This document shows, in pieces, positions 1-13,113 of a DNA stretch of 64,000 nucleotides (position 1 is the stretch's first letter; every line of letters starts with the position of its first letter). The position numbers and the translations under genes are program-made. The DNA is from Neodontobutis hainanensis (Eukaryota > Chordata > Actinopteri > Gobiiformes > Odontobutidae): NCBI GenBank assembly GCA_024349245.1, contig JALDNG010000041.1:6406001-6470000 (forward strand). The letters are read 5' to 3'. Below the pieces are notes generated by a model. That model searched no databases. It saw only the letters and a program-made list of their open reading frames with translations, and was not told where the DNA came from.

Positions 1-3000
1 CTGCGTTTGCCCGGTGTAGCTCTGTGTTAGATTGTGGGAGTGCTGGACTTTTTCCTAGCCAAGCCTTTTCCTCGCTGTCTTCTCCTCCTTTTCCTGACTA
101 CCCCCGACTCTTTCCTCTCTTCCACAAAGCCTCTCCTTTTGCAGTCACATTCCTGCTGGCTGGCCGCTCGCTAAGCTGTGATGTCATGGGTTAACTGTGT
201 GTGTTTTTGTGATTCATTTCTCCAGATGGTGAGAGTGGTAGCCCAAATCTGCCCTGAGGTAAAAGTTAGTTAACTGTTAGTTTAATATTAAAATGGTAAA
301 TTGTTGCTTCTGTATGTTTAGGAAGTATTAGATAAAAGACGTGCCTTTGACTTGTTGTGTGAATAAGTAAAGAAAATAAGCGTCTGACTGAGCTTGAACA
401 AGTCTTTATTAAACCACTCAAATTTACAAACAGAGAGGTCCGAGGTTAGACTGGCCAGCCATCCCGATTGTTTAAATATTTTTTCAAAGAATTAGTCTGG
501 TTTCTGTGAATTTGAGTTGGAATTTACCAACAGATGCAGAATAAACTGCCTCTGAACGTAATTGGATAAACTGAATACTAATCAAGAGTAGCAACGGATG
601 CTGTTTAAAAGGTTAAGGGAGGTCAAAATATCAAATAAGGCACCATTGGAATGTAAGTGGATATACCAACAACCAATCAAAGATTTTAAAGAGTACCAAC
701 GGACACAAAGTGAACTACCTCTGGACGCAACTGCACGGAACAGACAACCAATCAGAGATCATTAGGAGTACCCATGGACACAGATTACAACCAATCATAA
801 AAATTATTAAAATTAAAATCATTAAAAACAGCTCTATTTTAGAATCCTTCTTTGGTAGAATTAAGTCTCCACCTATAGTTATATGGTTTCTTCCCAAATA
901 TAGTAAATGTTTCAGGAAATGTTCTGTTAGTTTATTAAAGCTACTAAATGCAATGGAGTAAAAGTAACTACCCACCTCCGTTGTCGTGCACAAAGACCCC
1001 TTCTATGAAACCCCACTAACACTTACCAAAAACATCCACCCTGCGCCCTGCTCCTCCCTTCCTGTGTAAGACCAGGCCCTCTGCGCTGGCCCTGGCCAAA
1101 CGTGTGGATCCTGCCCACTTTCCCTTTAACCTTCTGTATTCTGAGCTGTAAAAGTCAAAGAGCGCTCAAACAAAAGAGCCATGCATAACCTCACTGTGGT
1201 GATGAAGAGGAGATGACTGAAGCAAGAGTGAGACTGTGATAAAAAAGGTAATGGTATTTTCTTCTGTCATCATCAGAATGAGATTTAGCCTATATGAAAT
1301 TTACAACCTGTATAAAAAATGTTGCTCAAAAACTGCAAAATGTGTTTTGTATGTTGCTAACTCATCTTTGGTTGGCAAAGATTTTGGCTGTAGTCAAACT
1401 TTGACTTTTTGGCAGCAATGGAATAGACTCAAGCCAGGAAAAATAACTAAATAAAAAAAATAGTTTTTTTTTTTTTGCCAGATTTACACTAAAAGTGATT
1501 TATTTTAGTAGAAACTCATAACAGAAAGAAAACAAATGACACGGGTGACTCAAGCAATGCAAACTTATGGCTGTCCATCAAATGTTAGTGACTAGTGTGG
1601 TTTGCCATTGACTGACATTAGCACCAACCTACAACTAGCACTTGGCTCAGCTTGTTGAAAGGGTATTTTTGGAGGGTTTGGTAGATCAAATCCATGTGAG
1701 GCAATTAAACAGCTATATTTTGTCCACAATTGATAGTGTAAAGCCACTTGCCTAACTGTTAAGTTGCTGACAATGGAGTAAGACTGCAGCGACTTGTGTG
1801 TTTGTCTAGGGTCACAGGATCAGGCCAATGGAAACTAGAGCTGACCTAAGTCATGGTTCACTTTCTCCTCTTACAAAGGCTACAACGCTGGAAACACTTT
1901 CCTTAAAGTAACAAAATCACATGTGATCGCTCAGCCACTGATTGATGAAAAAGGCAGCAAATGCACAAACAAATGCCACCAATAATAGCAATAACATTTT
2001 ACTAGAAAGAAATGTACAGAACGGCATGAACTGGCCATTGCAACGTCATGGTCTTCCATCTGACAGAAATTTACATGGTGTCAAAATATATCTCAAATCA
2101 GAGCCTGAAATCAAGATTTTTTATTGTAATTAAAGTTTTTAAAACTACTCGTTTAGTCTTTGTTTAGAGAAAATAACTAAAATATTATAGATTATTGGGT
2201 AGATGCGAAACCACAAAACAGCAAACTTTTGAATCCGGCCAGGTGTTTTCATTTTATTCTGTTATCCTCTGCTCTGCTGTACATCTACTAGCCTGTTAGC
2301 ATTTTCAACAGCTGACTATATCCATGTGAACGCAGGCTGTTTTGAGTACACTACAGACCAGTGTTTGTGCTTTGCCATTATGTAAACAGACCCTTAGAAA
2401 GGCTTTAAAAAGTCTGGTCTGTTAGCTAACCACAACATGTTTTGTAAGGTCATAAATCTATAAACCTATTCAGTTCACAGCGGCTGAATGTTGGCTCCAC
2501 GTTGGACAGGTCAGTGGAACTTTGCAAACAGAAACAACGGTAATGAATGCCTGGACTGCAGAACTGGACACTACCCAGACCCAGAGGATAACATTGTAAA
2601 TCCACAGTAAAAGAACTTTCTTTTGTAACCAATAACCTGGAAATATTGTTTTAGGTGTTCCTGTTCTGACTCATCACAGGCTCTTGGTGGGTTCCCAGGC
2701 TTGAAGTAACCCTGAGGCATATAATGAAGTAAAATCGGTCACAGGAAATTGGGACACTAACCCAATTATCGGGTATGCACTGGGGAAACAGTTCCTGGAC
2801 GGGTTGTAACACACTCCAAGAGCCTTATCAATGTCCTTTTGCTACTGCTGCGATACACAGAGGAGCTAAAAAAAAAAAAAGCGCAGACAGGATGAATCCT
2901 ATTAAAAAGATGGAAATGTGGTGAAATCACAGGAAGGTAGTGATGGTGTGTGAAGATTGCGGCTGTGAATGGATGGAACTGGGTCAACACTGTTGGGTCA

Positions 3001-6000
3001 ATAGAGCTCAGTGCCCAGGGCAGTTTTATGTCAGTAAATCAGGATTGATCACAAAACGAGCAATAGCACAGTTTGACAAGATAGAAATCCTCATGCATAC
3101 TGATGTCAAGTTCTCACATGACTACAAACGAACCTCACTCGTTTAAGCCAACTCTAGAGGCTAATTTTATCAGTGGTATAAGGGTCAATCCATTAACAAG
3201 CCAAACTTAAAGCATCATTTGCAAAGACAGTTGGACTGTGACTGAAAGCTGTAGAAACCAACAACACTGCCTTCTTATGTGCTTCCAAAAATACCCTCAC
3301 TCTATTGCATCAGGAAGATACCAATGATACAGTTCATGATTGGCTGTAGACACATTTAAAAATTAGATCAGGTGATGGTGCAAGTGAGGAAGCGCATGAC
3401 TGGACCAGAGCCTATCACAAACAGCAGTCGTTCTAAGCAGGAAAGAGATTAGCAGCGGTAACTTGTATCCACGGAAACAGATCTCAACACGGGAAATACA
3501 AAAAATGGACGCCAGGGCAGGCAGAATCTTGACTGCCGGCCACATTAGGAAGGTCAAGGAGGTCCGTTTTTGTCGGTACCTAATGACATTTAAGTCAAAA
3601 CTACAAATTACAATAATATGTTTTTGAATGGTTGATTATTTGTTTGACATTTACTTGCAATCACCTGTTAGTGACAACTATATACAGCCACTAGGAATCA
3701 CAAACAAAAAAAAAAGCGACAAAAAGAAAATACACTTAGACCTGACAACTTGATCTAAACCATTTCAAAAGTTCTTTTCAAAAACCTTTGCTGTAAAGTT
3801 CCAACCAGACTGCACCAACTACAAACTTAAACCACACAAGAATCATAATATAATTAAGACATTTTCACCCAACAATTACCAATTGAGTGTTTGTAACAAC
3901 AATCAGACTGAAATCCTGTTTAGTTGCCTTTTGAGTTTTGACTGTTGCAGTGGAATGTGCTGCATGTGTCTGGACTCATGGCAACTATTGGTCTCAAAGC
4001 CTCCCATGACCCCATCACACAGAAAACCCACATCTCCTTAAAAACTAAAACACCCTCAAGAATCAACAACAAAGCCCCCCGACGCGCACAGGAGTGAGAC
4101 TCTTTAGACAGAATACTAATGCTCCTCACCACGCTCTCCCCCAGATGGAGAGCCCTTCTTGGGCCACTAGAATCTGTGGTCCCAGAGTGTGACTAGTTGT
4201 ATACACAAGAGCTTGAAACACAAGACACACAGTCGGATTAATGCAGGCCTGGTGCAAGAACAGGAGGTCTAGTCTAGTTAGTGTAGTCTAGTTTTAAAAT
4301 AATGCCAATATGGCCCACTGTTGCTTTAAGACTGCCACACAGGCAGTTTTTAAATTCTACTGGGCTTATCTTCATAACACAGATTGTTAAGATTGTTCTA
4401 AGTATGTATTTAAAGTTGTTGCTGTTTTATTTTAAAACTGTCAGTTTAAAAATGCGTAAAAATAAAACCAAATAACATGATCAATAAATAAAGACATAGG
4501 CCTTTTGTGAATGAGCCCTATGTCTATTCCAGTTGTTTGCGGACAATGTTACAATGTGGTTCTCTACTCAAGATTAATAGACAAATTCTCCCATGAGTAT
4601 GTCAAGTTTCAATAGCCCTTTATTTGGTCTCTTTCCCCATTGTTTTTATCAGAGCCACAGCAGGTTATGTAAGAGTCCAGCCTTGTCCTGCTGTTAATCA
4701 AGCAGGTCACAGTATTCACATCATCCTTTGTTACAAACCACACAAATCAATCTCACTCATTTCAAAGACAATAACCATCCACAAAAGTGGCTATTAATAG
4801 GTCAAGTTTTTAATCTCTTTTGGAAGCTACACATTAATGAGCAGATACACATTTGGATTCCTAAAATATGGGTATGACTTAAAAGAATTAGAACAAAAAA
4901 TGTTCTTTAAGACTTTTAGCTGGTGTGTGAGTGTATGTGTTACAGAAAACCACTGAGCATATAATTCTAAGCTAATCAGGTATCATAGCATTTTTCTAAC
5001 AACTTTCTGTGTCCAGCGACCAAACACTGAGTTAATAAGCTGCACAAGGCTTGTGTTGCGAACAGTGGCAAACTGTGATTTTGCAAAGAAAGACTTCGGA
5101 TAGGGCTCCCAAAATGGCTGTTAATGTCCGATTTTTTCAATACATTTTAATGTGCAAATTAGCATTCGCCTAAAACTGCAAATTGTGCATAAGTTAGATG
5201 TTTTTTGCAAATAACAACCAACCAACATGTACATGTTTAATATCAGTGTCTGGGTAGAGAACATTAGCAACTAGCTTGTTATTTAGTGCTGTTTTTTTAA
5301 TAGGAGCAAATAGTGCTACATAAGCTAAAAGCAACACATTAAAAGTTCCTGAAATCATATGTTATGCTGTCAGTGTAATCATGAATTCTGCTGTAATCCT
5401 ACATTAAGGTAACTGGATGAAGGAAACAAACTTCTAGACCTGTGTGCTGTTACTAAGGGGATAGAAGATATGGGTAGTATCAATTTGAGAAAAACAGAGA
5501 GATTTATATTTAAGCATCTACTTGTACTCGTAGGGTGACTGATCATTGGCTTAAATTATAACTAGCATACTAAATCATACATTTCCATGCTAATATATTC
5601 TTTGGTTTTACATATTCTTTGGTTGTATCTTAGTTTTGGCTTCTGCGTGTTGAAAACTGACTGGTCTCTGTAACAAAATTGCAACAGTTTCTAGAATTAG
5701 CATACCTTTTGATGTTCCATAGTTAAATAGGCTTCACACTGGAAGAACAGAGCCAGCAGAACAAACATCACTTCAGGCAGTCCAGCGCAAATAATTATTT
5801 ATTATTTTAAAATTCACCGCTTTTTGAAGTACTGTGAAAACCTGCTAAAAGATAAAAAAATATTAAAAGAAAAACACAACCTTAGAGAGGAAGACACAAG
5901 ACTCCTGATTAGATTTAAAATTAATTTATTCATATCAAGCACATATGCTTGCTGATATAAAAAAGTAAAATAACTTTTTGATTCCCCGAACTCGCCTGTA

Positions 6001-9000
6001 GTAAATAATCAAACATACACTGACAAAAAGTCACATGTTTTCCTGCCATATTCATTATTTCACGCATCCCTTACCACAAATGACCCCATTGTGACCTCAA
6101 TCCAAAATCCTAGACCCAAACTTTTGCTATCTGTGATGAACAGCCCCACCTTTAGGTCCTGCACCAATCTGTGTACATACCAGGAGCTGTTTCCTGATAA
6201 ATCAATCTGATTTACTGCTTTTGCGTTCCTGTTAGCTTTCACTACAACTTCCTTATCTACTCCCAATTCAGTTTCTCACATTCCCCTAACAACTTGACCA
6301 CCCCCCTCCTCCATAATTCATTCAACTGAGAACAGATACAACTATTACAGCAATAGGAGGCACGTTTATTGAGCAAATAAACTAGCATTTACTTCAGGTG
6401 TTCATTTTTTTAGCTTTGCATAATATTGCTTCAATTGTGCTTTGATGGGAGCAGTTAAAGGAAAAGTGTCATCATCGCATATAAGCCTCAACCAAAGCAG
6501 AGATGCAGAATAGTTAATTTACCCCGAACAAGTAGAATTAATAAAATGAGCCTCTGACATAAAACCTAACCTGCTGAGCTAATAAAATAATATTTTGGAG
6601 AGTTAAAGCTTCAGAAGCTCAGCTCAATAACACTACACATCCCATTCCCCACAACAGTCAAAAGTCAAAACCACAAAGTACCAAAACATACCAACAAACC
6701 AAAGCAGGATTTCTTCACTGCCACTGATTCAATGTTGACAAGCGCTGTCGATCAACAGCCAGATGGGAGCAGACCCCAAGTCCAAGAATGTGAATGGCCA
6801 TCTGTTAACTATAACTACAACTATAACTGTTGTTATAGTTTGAATCCTTTGAACACAGTGCACACAGCATGTTTAAGGAGTTTGGATTTCTTATTGGGTA
6901 AAAATGAAGGGATACCAAAAAATAAATATTTTAATTTAAGGATTGTATTCAAAGCAAAGGGACTGATACATATAGGCAGTATGCTTAAATACAGAGTTTA
7001 GTCGGACTACGGTAATAGCTCATATAGGCCGTCTAAGTAGATTTCAGTCTGAGTTTACTTGCACCTCAGAGAATCTATTCAATATATCACTTACTTCTAC
7101 TTTAATTAATGTCTGAAGTGTTGCTCATAAATGGGACTGACCATATGAAAGAGAGGGGGTTGCAGACCTAACACACTACACTCCAACCTTAAAATGGACT
7201 CTGGACAAGGTGACTGTGGTCAGAGTGCCCTCACCTCCTCCAGATGCCCTCACTGTTGAGCGTCCCGACTGCTCTCACACACTGCGATAATGAGTAATGA
7301 CAGGCCCTCATGCGTCCTGCACCACCTCCAGCACAAATGGCCATCTGACATTTCAAAGCTCACATGTGATGATCTGCGGCTTTTCCCCAAAAACATTGCA
7401 AAGCCCTAAAGAACATCCAATTTTAGCTTTTAATCCGACTACCTTTTATGTATTTCAGTATAATTACGTATTTTGCCTGGTGTTAAAGCTCCGACACGTC
7501 TCCCACCTGTTGTTCACTCTGTGTTTGTTGTAAACAGTATTTGTGTTGCAGGTGCTGTGTGGTTTGCTTTAATGAATGACTTCTGTTGCGCAACAACAAT
7601 GGTTGGTGGATGTAGTGGACAATAGTGGGTGGCGGAGGTTGTGTAATGGCAGCCATCGTGTAGCCAGTTTGTATTGTTGTGTTTCCTGCATCCCTCCTGT
7701 TCCCTTCCTCTCTGGAACACAAATATTAAAACATTGGACCAAAGTAAACTTTCAGATGGAATGTGATGATGACATTTTTTTTCTTGTTGCCTCAGAGTCT
7801 TAGTGTTCTTTGTAAATTCTCAGCTGCTCTGTTCCTTTGCTTTTTTATTGGTCATCTACATAAGACTTATTTGAGATGCACTGAAGTGTGATATCCAAGG
7901 TTCCAACACTTTGTCCATTTGAAAATTATACGCTTTTTGAAGATATAAACTTCAAGGTTTCTGCACAATAACATTGATTTTTTTTAATATTACATTTTCT
8001 ATCTGGGTTATTAAAAAATAGTTACTGAATGAGGGAATCAGTTTGAGAGTTTTCAAGGTAGCTAAAAACTCATTCAATCTTACAACGTCATAGAGACCTG
8101 CCTTTTTTTTTATTGCAAAATACTAATACATTACATTAAACTGAGATTTAGACCACTAGCTACGTTCAGTGACCAATGTGATCCTGCAGTTAGTTCAATC
8201 TTGTTTGCGTAAAATTTTAAAGAACGCATTGCTGATACAGCCAATTACTTTTATTTTCTTTTCTCTGTTTCAGTTTATCCTTTTGCATCTTTAATTTTGT
8301 AAGCCCCAGGGCTGGAATACATACTTTCCCAGTAAGATCATCCGCCACCATTGATTCAATGTTAACAAGCTCTCTTTAAAAAGGAGGGACCTCCCTTTTA
8401 TTTGAACATGTGATTGGCAAAAGCTTACCCTTACGGGCTTATCCTTGATCCACATCCTTAATATTAAAGCCTAGAGGTCTTATGGTCTCGTTTTTTTACT
8501 GTCTTGTTACACTATGCTGTGATATACAGTTTTCTTTAGTTAAAACATTGGATTATATATTGTTATAAAGCAGCTAATAATTTTATTAATAAATTTGTTC
8601 CATTCAATTTTTTTACACACCCATTGTTTATGAAAAAAAAAATTCTGTGAGTTTAATATAACCTTTTAAGGTTAGAACTGTTTTTTCTGAGTGAGGTTTA
8701 ACAGTGTCAAGGCCTTCACTTCAAAGCAAAAGTTATGATCCATAATACACACACTGTATCCCTTCACTCCTCTCGCTCTAGTCCACTCCCATGAGCCAAA
8801 CAAAAATAGCCCACAAGGTGCCATTCATACTTCACTGAGCTACTACTTTTCTGACAAGCACAAACATGAAGATGCTTTGTTAAAAAGCTGAGAATTATTT
8901 TCAAAGCCACTCACTGCTGCCCTGAAGGCTACTCACATGGTTTCTAATGACAAACACTGAAGCTCCATGTTGTCTTTGCTATTCATGCTGTCCACTCATT

Positions 9001-9516
9001 GTCAGCTGACAGCTCATGCGTAAATCTGCGGTGTTGGGTGTCCAATGGTCAGACTGTAAGATTCTACCCTTCAAACCCATTTTATTAACATCATGTTCTA
9101 AGACTTAAAAGTTAGAACATGAGTTTGGAGTGTTGAGATCATTCAGATATAGGTAGGGACAATACATTTCACCGCTCATATATAATTCTTAATGAACTAG
9201 TTCTTTGATCATAAAACACATACCTGGGTGATGAGGATTTTTTTTTTTCACAAAAACCTGAAGAAGAAAACCTTCAATTTCTTTACTAAGCAAGGGTCCA
9301 CCAGGCAAAAAATGATTTTAATCTTTCAATGCAGAAAGATATATATTTTTTAAAAGAGAAGGTCATTTTATTAATTTGTCATGGGCCTTGATCTTTGAAA
9401 GGCACCCGACTCACCCGAGCTATTGCCCCCCCCCCTCCCCTTTTTGATGTAATCTAACAAACTAAACAAAATCACACACATAGCTTAAAAAAATATTCAT
9501 TACCGCGCACCCAACA
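1..9516. other. Intergenic, no gene supported
   Basis: AT-rich non-coding sequence. All open frames are under 90 codons and none resembles a protein I know. Apart from the diverged repeat at 520-800 I see only poly-A/T runs and a small 9-bp hairpin at about 6815-6840 (AACTATAAC...GTTATAGTT). If the 12.3 kb promoter is real, this is part of its first intron. Confidence 0.6.
520..800. repeat. Diverged tandem repeat
   Basis: Two or more imperfect copies of a unit starting TACCAAC(A/G)GA and containing AACT(G/A)CCTCTG(A/G)ACG and AATCA(A/G)AG (523-590 and 692-750, with partial copies at 664 and 767). No coding sense. Confidence 0.4.

Positions 9517-9594
<78 letters not shown>
9517..9594. repeat. 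(TATC)n microsatellite
   Basis: About 19 uninterrupted TATC/TCTA units. Likely polymorphic in length. Confidence 0.97.
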
Positions 9595-11039
9595 CTGATG
9601 CAATATCTTTGTTAAATATTATAATGGCATATATAAGTATAATGAGAGGATTTGTTTACAAAATAAAATGTGATCCTAATGTTGAGTTTCGGTTGGGTGA
9701 TCCCCATCATTAGACAACCTCTAATCAACATAAGACTAAGAGCTATGCACTCTTTCATTAGAAGAATATATAGCATTAATAGTCAGGTGTTACAGTCCAA
9801 ACCTTGTAAGCTATGAAGGCAAGATTAAATTTAAAATTCAATATTGATTTGAGGTTATACTGCCCAGTCCTAGGTAAGCCAATGACCAGTCTTGCTAGAG
9901 ATAATGATATAACATGTTATAACAGTATGTGTGTACAACTCTCTGTGGCTGGCTTTAGCATCCACATTTGAACATTCAACTGTAATGTTTGTGACTTATC
10001 CAATAACACGAGGCGGAGTATGGCTCTCTTCCTGGAACAAAGCCAGCGGAGGCCCCATCAACAGATCAGGCATTGAAAGGCCATGGGTTAGTTAATGTCA
10101 ACATTTCAGCCGTGAGAGGATGAACAGACTTCCTACGAGCAACAACCATATCCAGCACTACCATTTCCTCCTCAACGTTTTATTGGCTGCTCATAGTTGA
10201 CCCACCCACAACCTTCACAAAAACACACCTGTCTCTTTGCGCTCTTTTCCCTCACACCTATAATGTCTTGTTGTCAACCTCTCTCGTCTCTGTCCTGTTT
10301 TTACCTCCTGGCCCATCAGGCTTTGCTGTCCTTTGCCGGCAGAGTATTGCGTAACCTGTGATTATTCTCCATGTGTGCATTCTAGGAAGAGGGAGAGGTT
10401 TGGAGGAAGGAGACATCATTGATAACTTTGTCAGTGTTCTCACGAGCATGGGGACGGAAAATGCAAACGACAATTGGTATCTCACTCTTCGCACAAACAC
10501 TCTGAGAACTTTAAGCCATGCTAACAGATGCTGCCTGTGTCGCTGGGACTTTCAGGTACCTGGTGTCATCACTTAGACTGCTGGCTGTGATTTGTCTGTC
10601 CCTGGACCTTGCAGAGGAATTGGCAACACATCAGCGGGATTGACAGTTTGCTCTGCAGCGGTATTTCCAGAAACAGTTTGCAATTTCAACAGTGACAAAC
10701 AAATCACTGACTGAGGCAGAATCGTTGTTTGTGTTGTAGATGTTCAAGCAATTAAACAGATTTCCTTTGTGATTAAACTATGTTGCCCTAGTGTTTGAGG
10801 GTGAGGGGTCGATACACTTGCAATACTATAACACTGTAATACTTTTAAATGTTGAGCCAGCTGCTGCAGGAAATGAAAAGCATCACTTTAAACATACACT
10901 TTATTATTCTCATCTCTGCAGCCAGCTCAAATTCACCAGTGCAATAACAGGCTGTTTATTGTCTGGGACACTACAATAAAGTCATTTATAGTTTATTTTC
11001 CACCAGCAACAATTTTGTAATACTTAATCTATTTGCTTT

Positions 11040-11440
11040 TCAAAGAGCCAGTGCCATAATCAGTGCCATACGTTATTAATGAGGGCCCTAGAGCAGGTTT
11101 TCATGGTGGGCCCCAAATTTTAGATGCACTTCCATTAAGTACATAACATGGATTAAATTTATTCAGTCTATAACATATATATTGGTATAGTTGTATATTT
11201 CATAGTTATATTGATCATAGATATTTTGTTAGGTTTTTATGTTTGAAATAAAAGTATGTTGTTGTTTGTGGTAATGACTTTGTGAAATAAAATAAAAATT
11301 CTGTACAGATACAACTAAACATTGCCAAATTGCAAAAAGAAAATAGCCCCATTCATTCTTGCAGGGGCCTCACCTCCTTACGGGGCCCCAATGCAACTGC
11401 ACTAGCTACACAGCCAAATGTTACACCACTGGACTGAATT
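11040..11440. repeat. Possible hAT-type non-autonomous element
   Basis: Left side AGGGCCCTAGAGCAGG...GTGGGCCCCAAATTTTAG and right side GCAGGGGCCTCACC...GGGGCCCCAATGCAACTGCA-CTAG...GTTACACCACTGGA. The GGGCCCC blocks and the 'taacaccactg' end are typical of fish hAT-like MITEs. Similar GGGCCCC scraps occur at 63494-63530 and 58787-58815. Terminal repeats not proven. Confidence 0.35.
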
Positions 11441-11986
11441 CACTTTGTCAAACCTAAAACATGCCTTTGATGTTTTACCAAAAGAACTCCCAGTATCAGT
11501 CAAAGTGAAAGTCTGCAATCAAACGTTCCTTGGCAACAGATACATCTCAACTGATAAAAATATCTAAAGTAAAATAAAGTAAAAATACAGTTTTGGTGGC
11601 TCTCCATTATCAAACATCATTAAAAAAAACTCTGCAGCGTACCTTTTTGAAAATGCAGGAGAATAATGGCTTTGTTTGTTGTGTTTAGCACTTCTGGGTT
11701 CTGGTGGTAAGGAATGAACAGAGCAACCACAATGTCCATAATTTAAATGAACTCACAATAGGTTCCACATGCCTGAAAAATGAAGATGAACCAAAATATG
11801 TTCGCCACACGGCTACTGCAGTCCACAAACAAGCTTTATCTGGACACAGATTGAACAAACAGTAAAATGCATTATCATCAGCACAAAGCAGTGAGGAATC
11901 TTCTTTGTGAGCTATCAAACCAGGTTAAGGTCATCCCTGCAAATAGGTTAGAGCTGAGGCAGAGCAGAACAAGAGAAAGCGCCTAC

Positions 11987-12012
11987 TGCAGCAGCAACAG
12001 CAGCAGCAGCAG
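11987..12012. repeat. Short (CAG)n tract
   Basis: Eight CAG-type triplets with one CAA interruption; not in a supported coding frame. Confidence 0.9.
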
Positions 12013-12140
12013 TCTGGTCCACTGACCTCTTTATGAGTCTCTGTGGAAAAGAGCAGGGTGTCTGTATCCTGTGTCCTACAGCACTTTAAACCAATCAGTG
12101 TAATTACAGCCTGTGTATCACACTCAGGAGGAACACACGA

Positions 12141-12168
12141 ACACACACACACACACACACACACACAA
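12141..12168. repeat. (AC)n microsatellite
   Basis: Fourteen AC units, 180 bases downstream of the CpG promoter's splice donor. Translated, it gives a meaningless Cys-Val repeat. Confidence 0.95.
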
Positions 12169-12321
12169 CCCGAGCCCAACAAAACCACTCACAAGCTACG
12201 CAACACTTTCACTGAAAAGCCTTTCCCCGCTAAAACTCCGTAATATACTTTGTAACTCACATAAATGAACCCTAGCTGCACATATGTTTGTTATCCCCCG
12301 TGACTTTCGCTCTTTATTTAC

Positions 12322-12720
12322 CTGTAGTAATGATGTGGCACGCTGCGCTGATCCCCGGAGCTCCTTATGACCGACTACAGCTAATAACAGGATTAGTTTG
12401 ACCCGTTGAGACGACTTATAGCGGGGCAGTACTTTTTCAGTCTCCCTTTCTCTTCTTTTTTAATGTTCACCTCGACGAAAGCCCGGCTGCTGCTCGTCGA
12501 AAACGTCAAAACAGCGGCGGAAACGGCGGAAATAACGGTACGGTGCACAGGAATAGGTGACATTGAGCTCCTTTACGCGCCAGCTTTTCCAACAGGCGCG
12601 TTCCTCCTCCTCCTCTTCCTCTCTATCCTCGCGCTCTCTCCCTCTCTCTCTCTCGCTCTCTTTTTTTTAAGGCACGCGCGCTGAATAATGCAGGACTCGC
12701 GCGGTCCCCGGTGTGCTTTA
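12322..12720 (-). promoter_or_regulatory. CpG-rich promoter with non-coding first exon and splice donor (minus strand)
   Basis: The stretch 12.33-12.87 kb is the most CpG-dense part of the window (CGCGCGAG, GCGGCGGAAACGGCGG, CGACGAAAGCCCGG). On the minus strand a consensus donor, ATTACTACAG/GTAAATAA, lies at 12321-12322 with no ATG in the roughly 90 bases before it, as in a 5'UTR exon. CTATAAG at about 12417-12423 is a weak TATA-like element. Upstream are GA-rich low-complexity and CCGCC repeats. The transcript would run left out of the window. By conserved order of PALM2 then AKAP2 in vertebrates it may be an akap2 promoter, but no coding exon confirms it. Confidence 0.5.
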
Positions 12721-13113
12721 TGTCCTGCTCCAGGGACAATCACAATGAGGTAGAGCCGCGGATCAAGTTACCCCTGCGGCCTTTCATTCATTTATTCAGA
12801 GCTCAAACAATCTGTGTGCAGCCCCTGTCCCGCGCTGCGCCCCTCCTCTCCGTGTCCTCTCTGCAGCGGGACCAGGGGGACATTCACTTTACGGGAACTA
12901 TAGCTTAGCATTTAGCACACATTTGAGCAACTTTTGGCTACTCTGTTTACCCTTTCCTGCAGAAAAACACTCGAGGAATAGATGCATAATTAAGACGCCT
13001 GATGTTTAGCATAAACCAGACCGGACCACAAGTTGGATTAGCTACCTAAAATGAGCTAATATTTAATTTACTTTAAAACGGGTAAACATATTTTCATAGT
13101 ATATCAATAACGT

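Noticed and set aside
226..258. Possible 33-nt plus-strand exon (TTTCTCCAG / ... GAG/GTAAAA)
   Set aside because: Splice-like sites bracket it, but two of three phases contain a stop and there is no partner exon in the window.
7585..7597. Short palindrome TGTTGCGCAACA (C/EBP-like)
   Set aside because: A 12-bp match is expected by chance in a window of this size and nothing else supports it.
11931..12188. Open frame rich in Cys-Val and poly-Cys
   Set aside because: It is the translation of the AC and CAG microsatellites.
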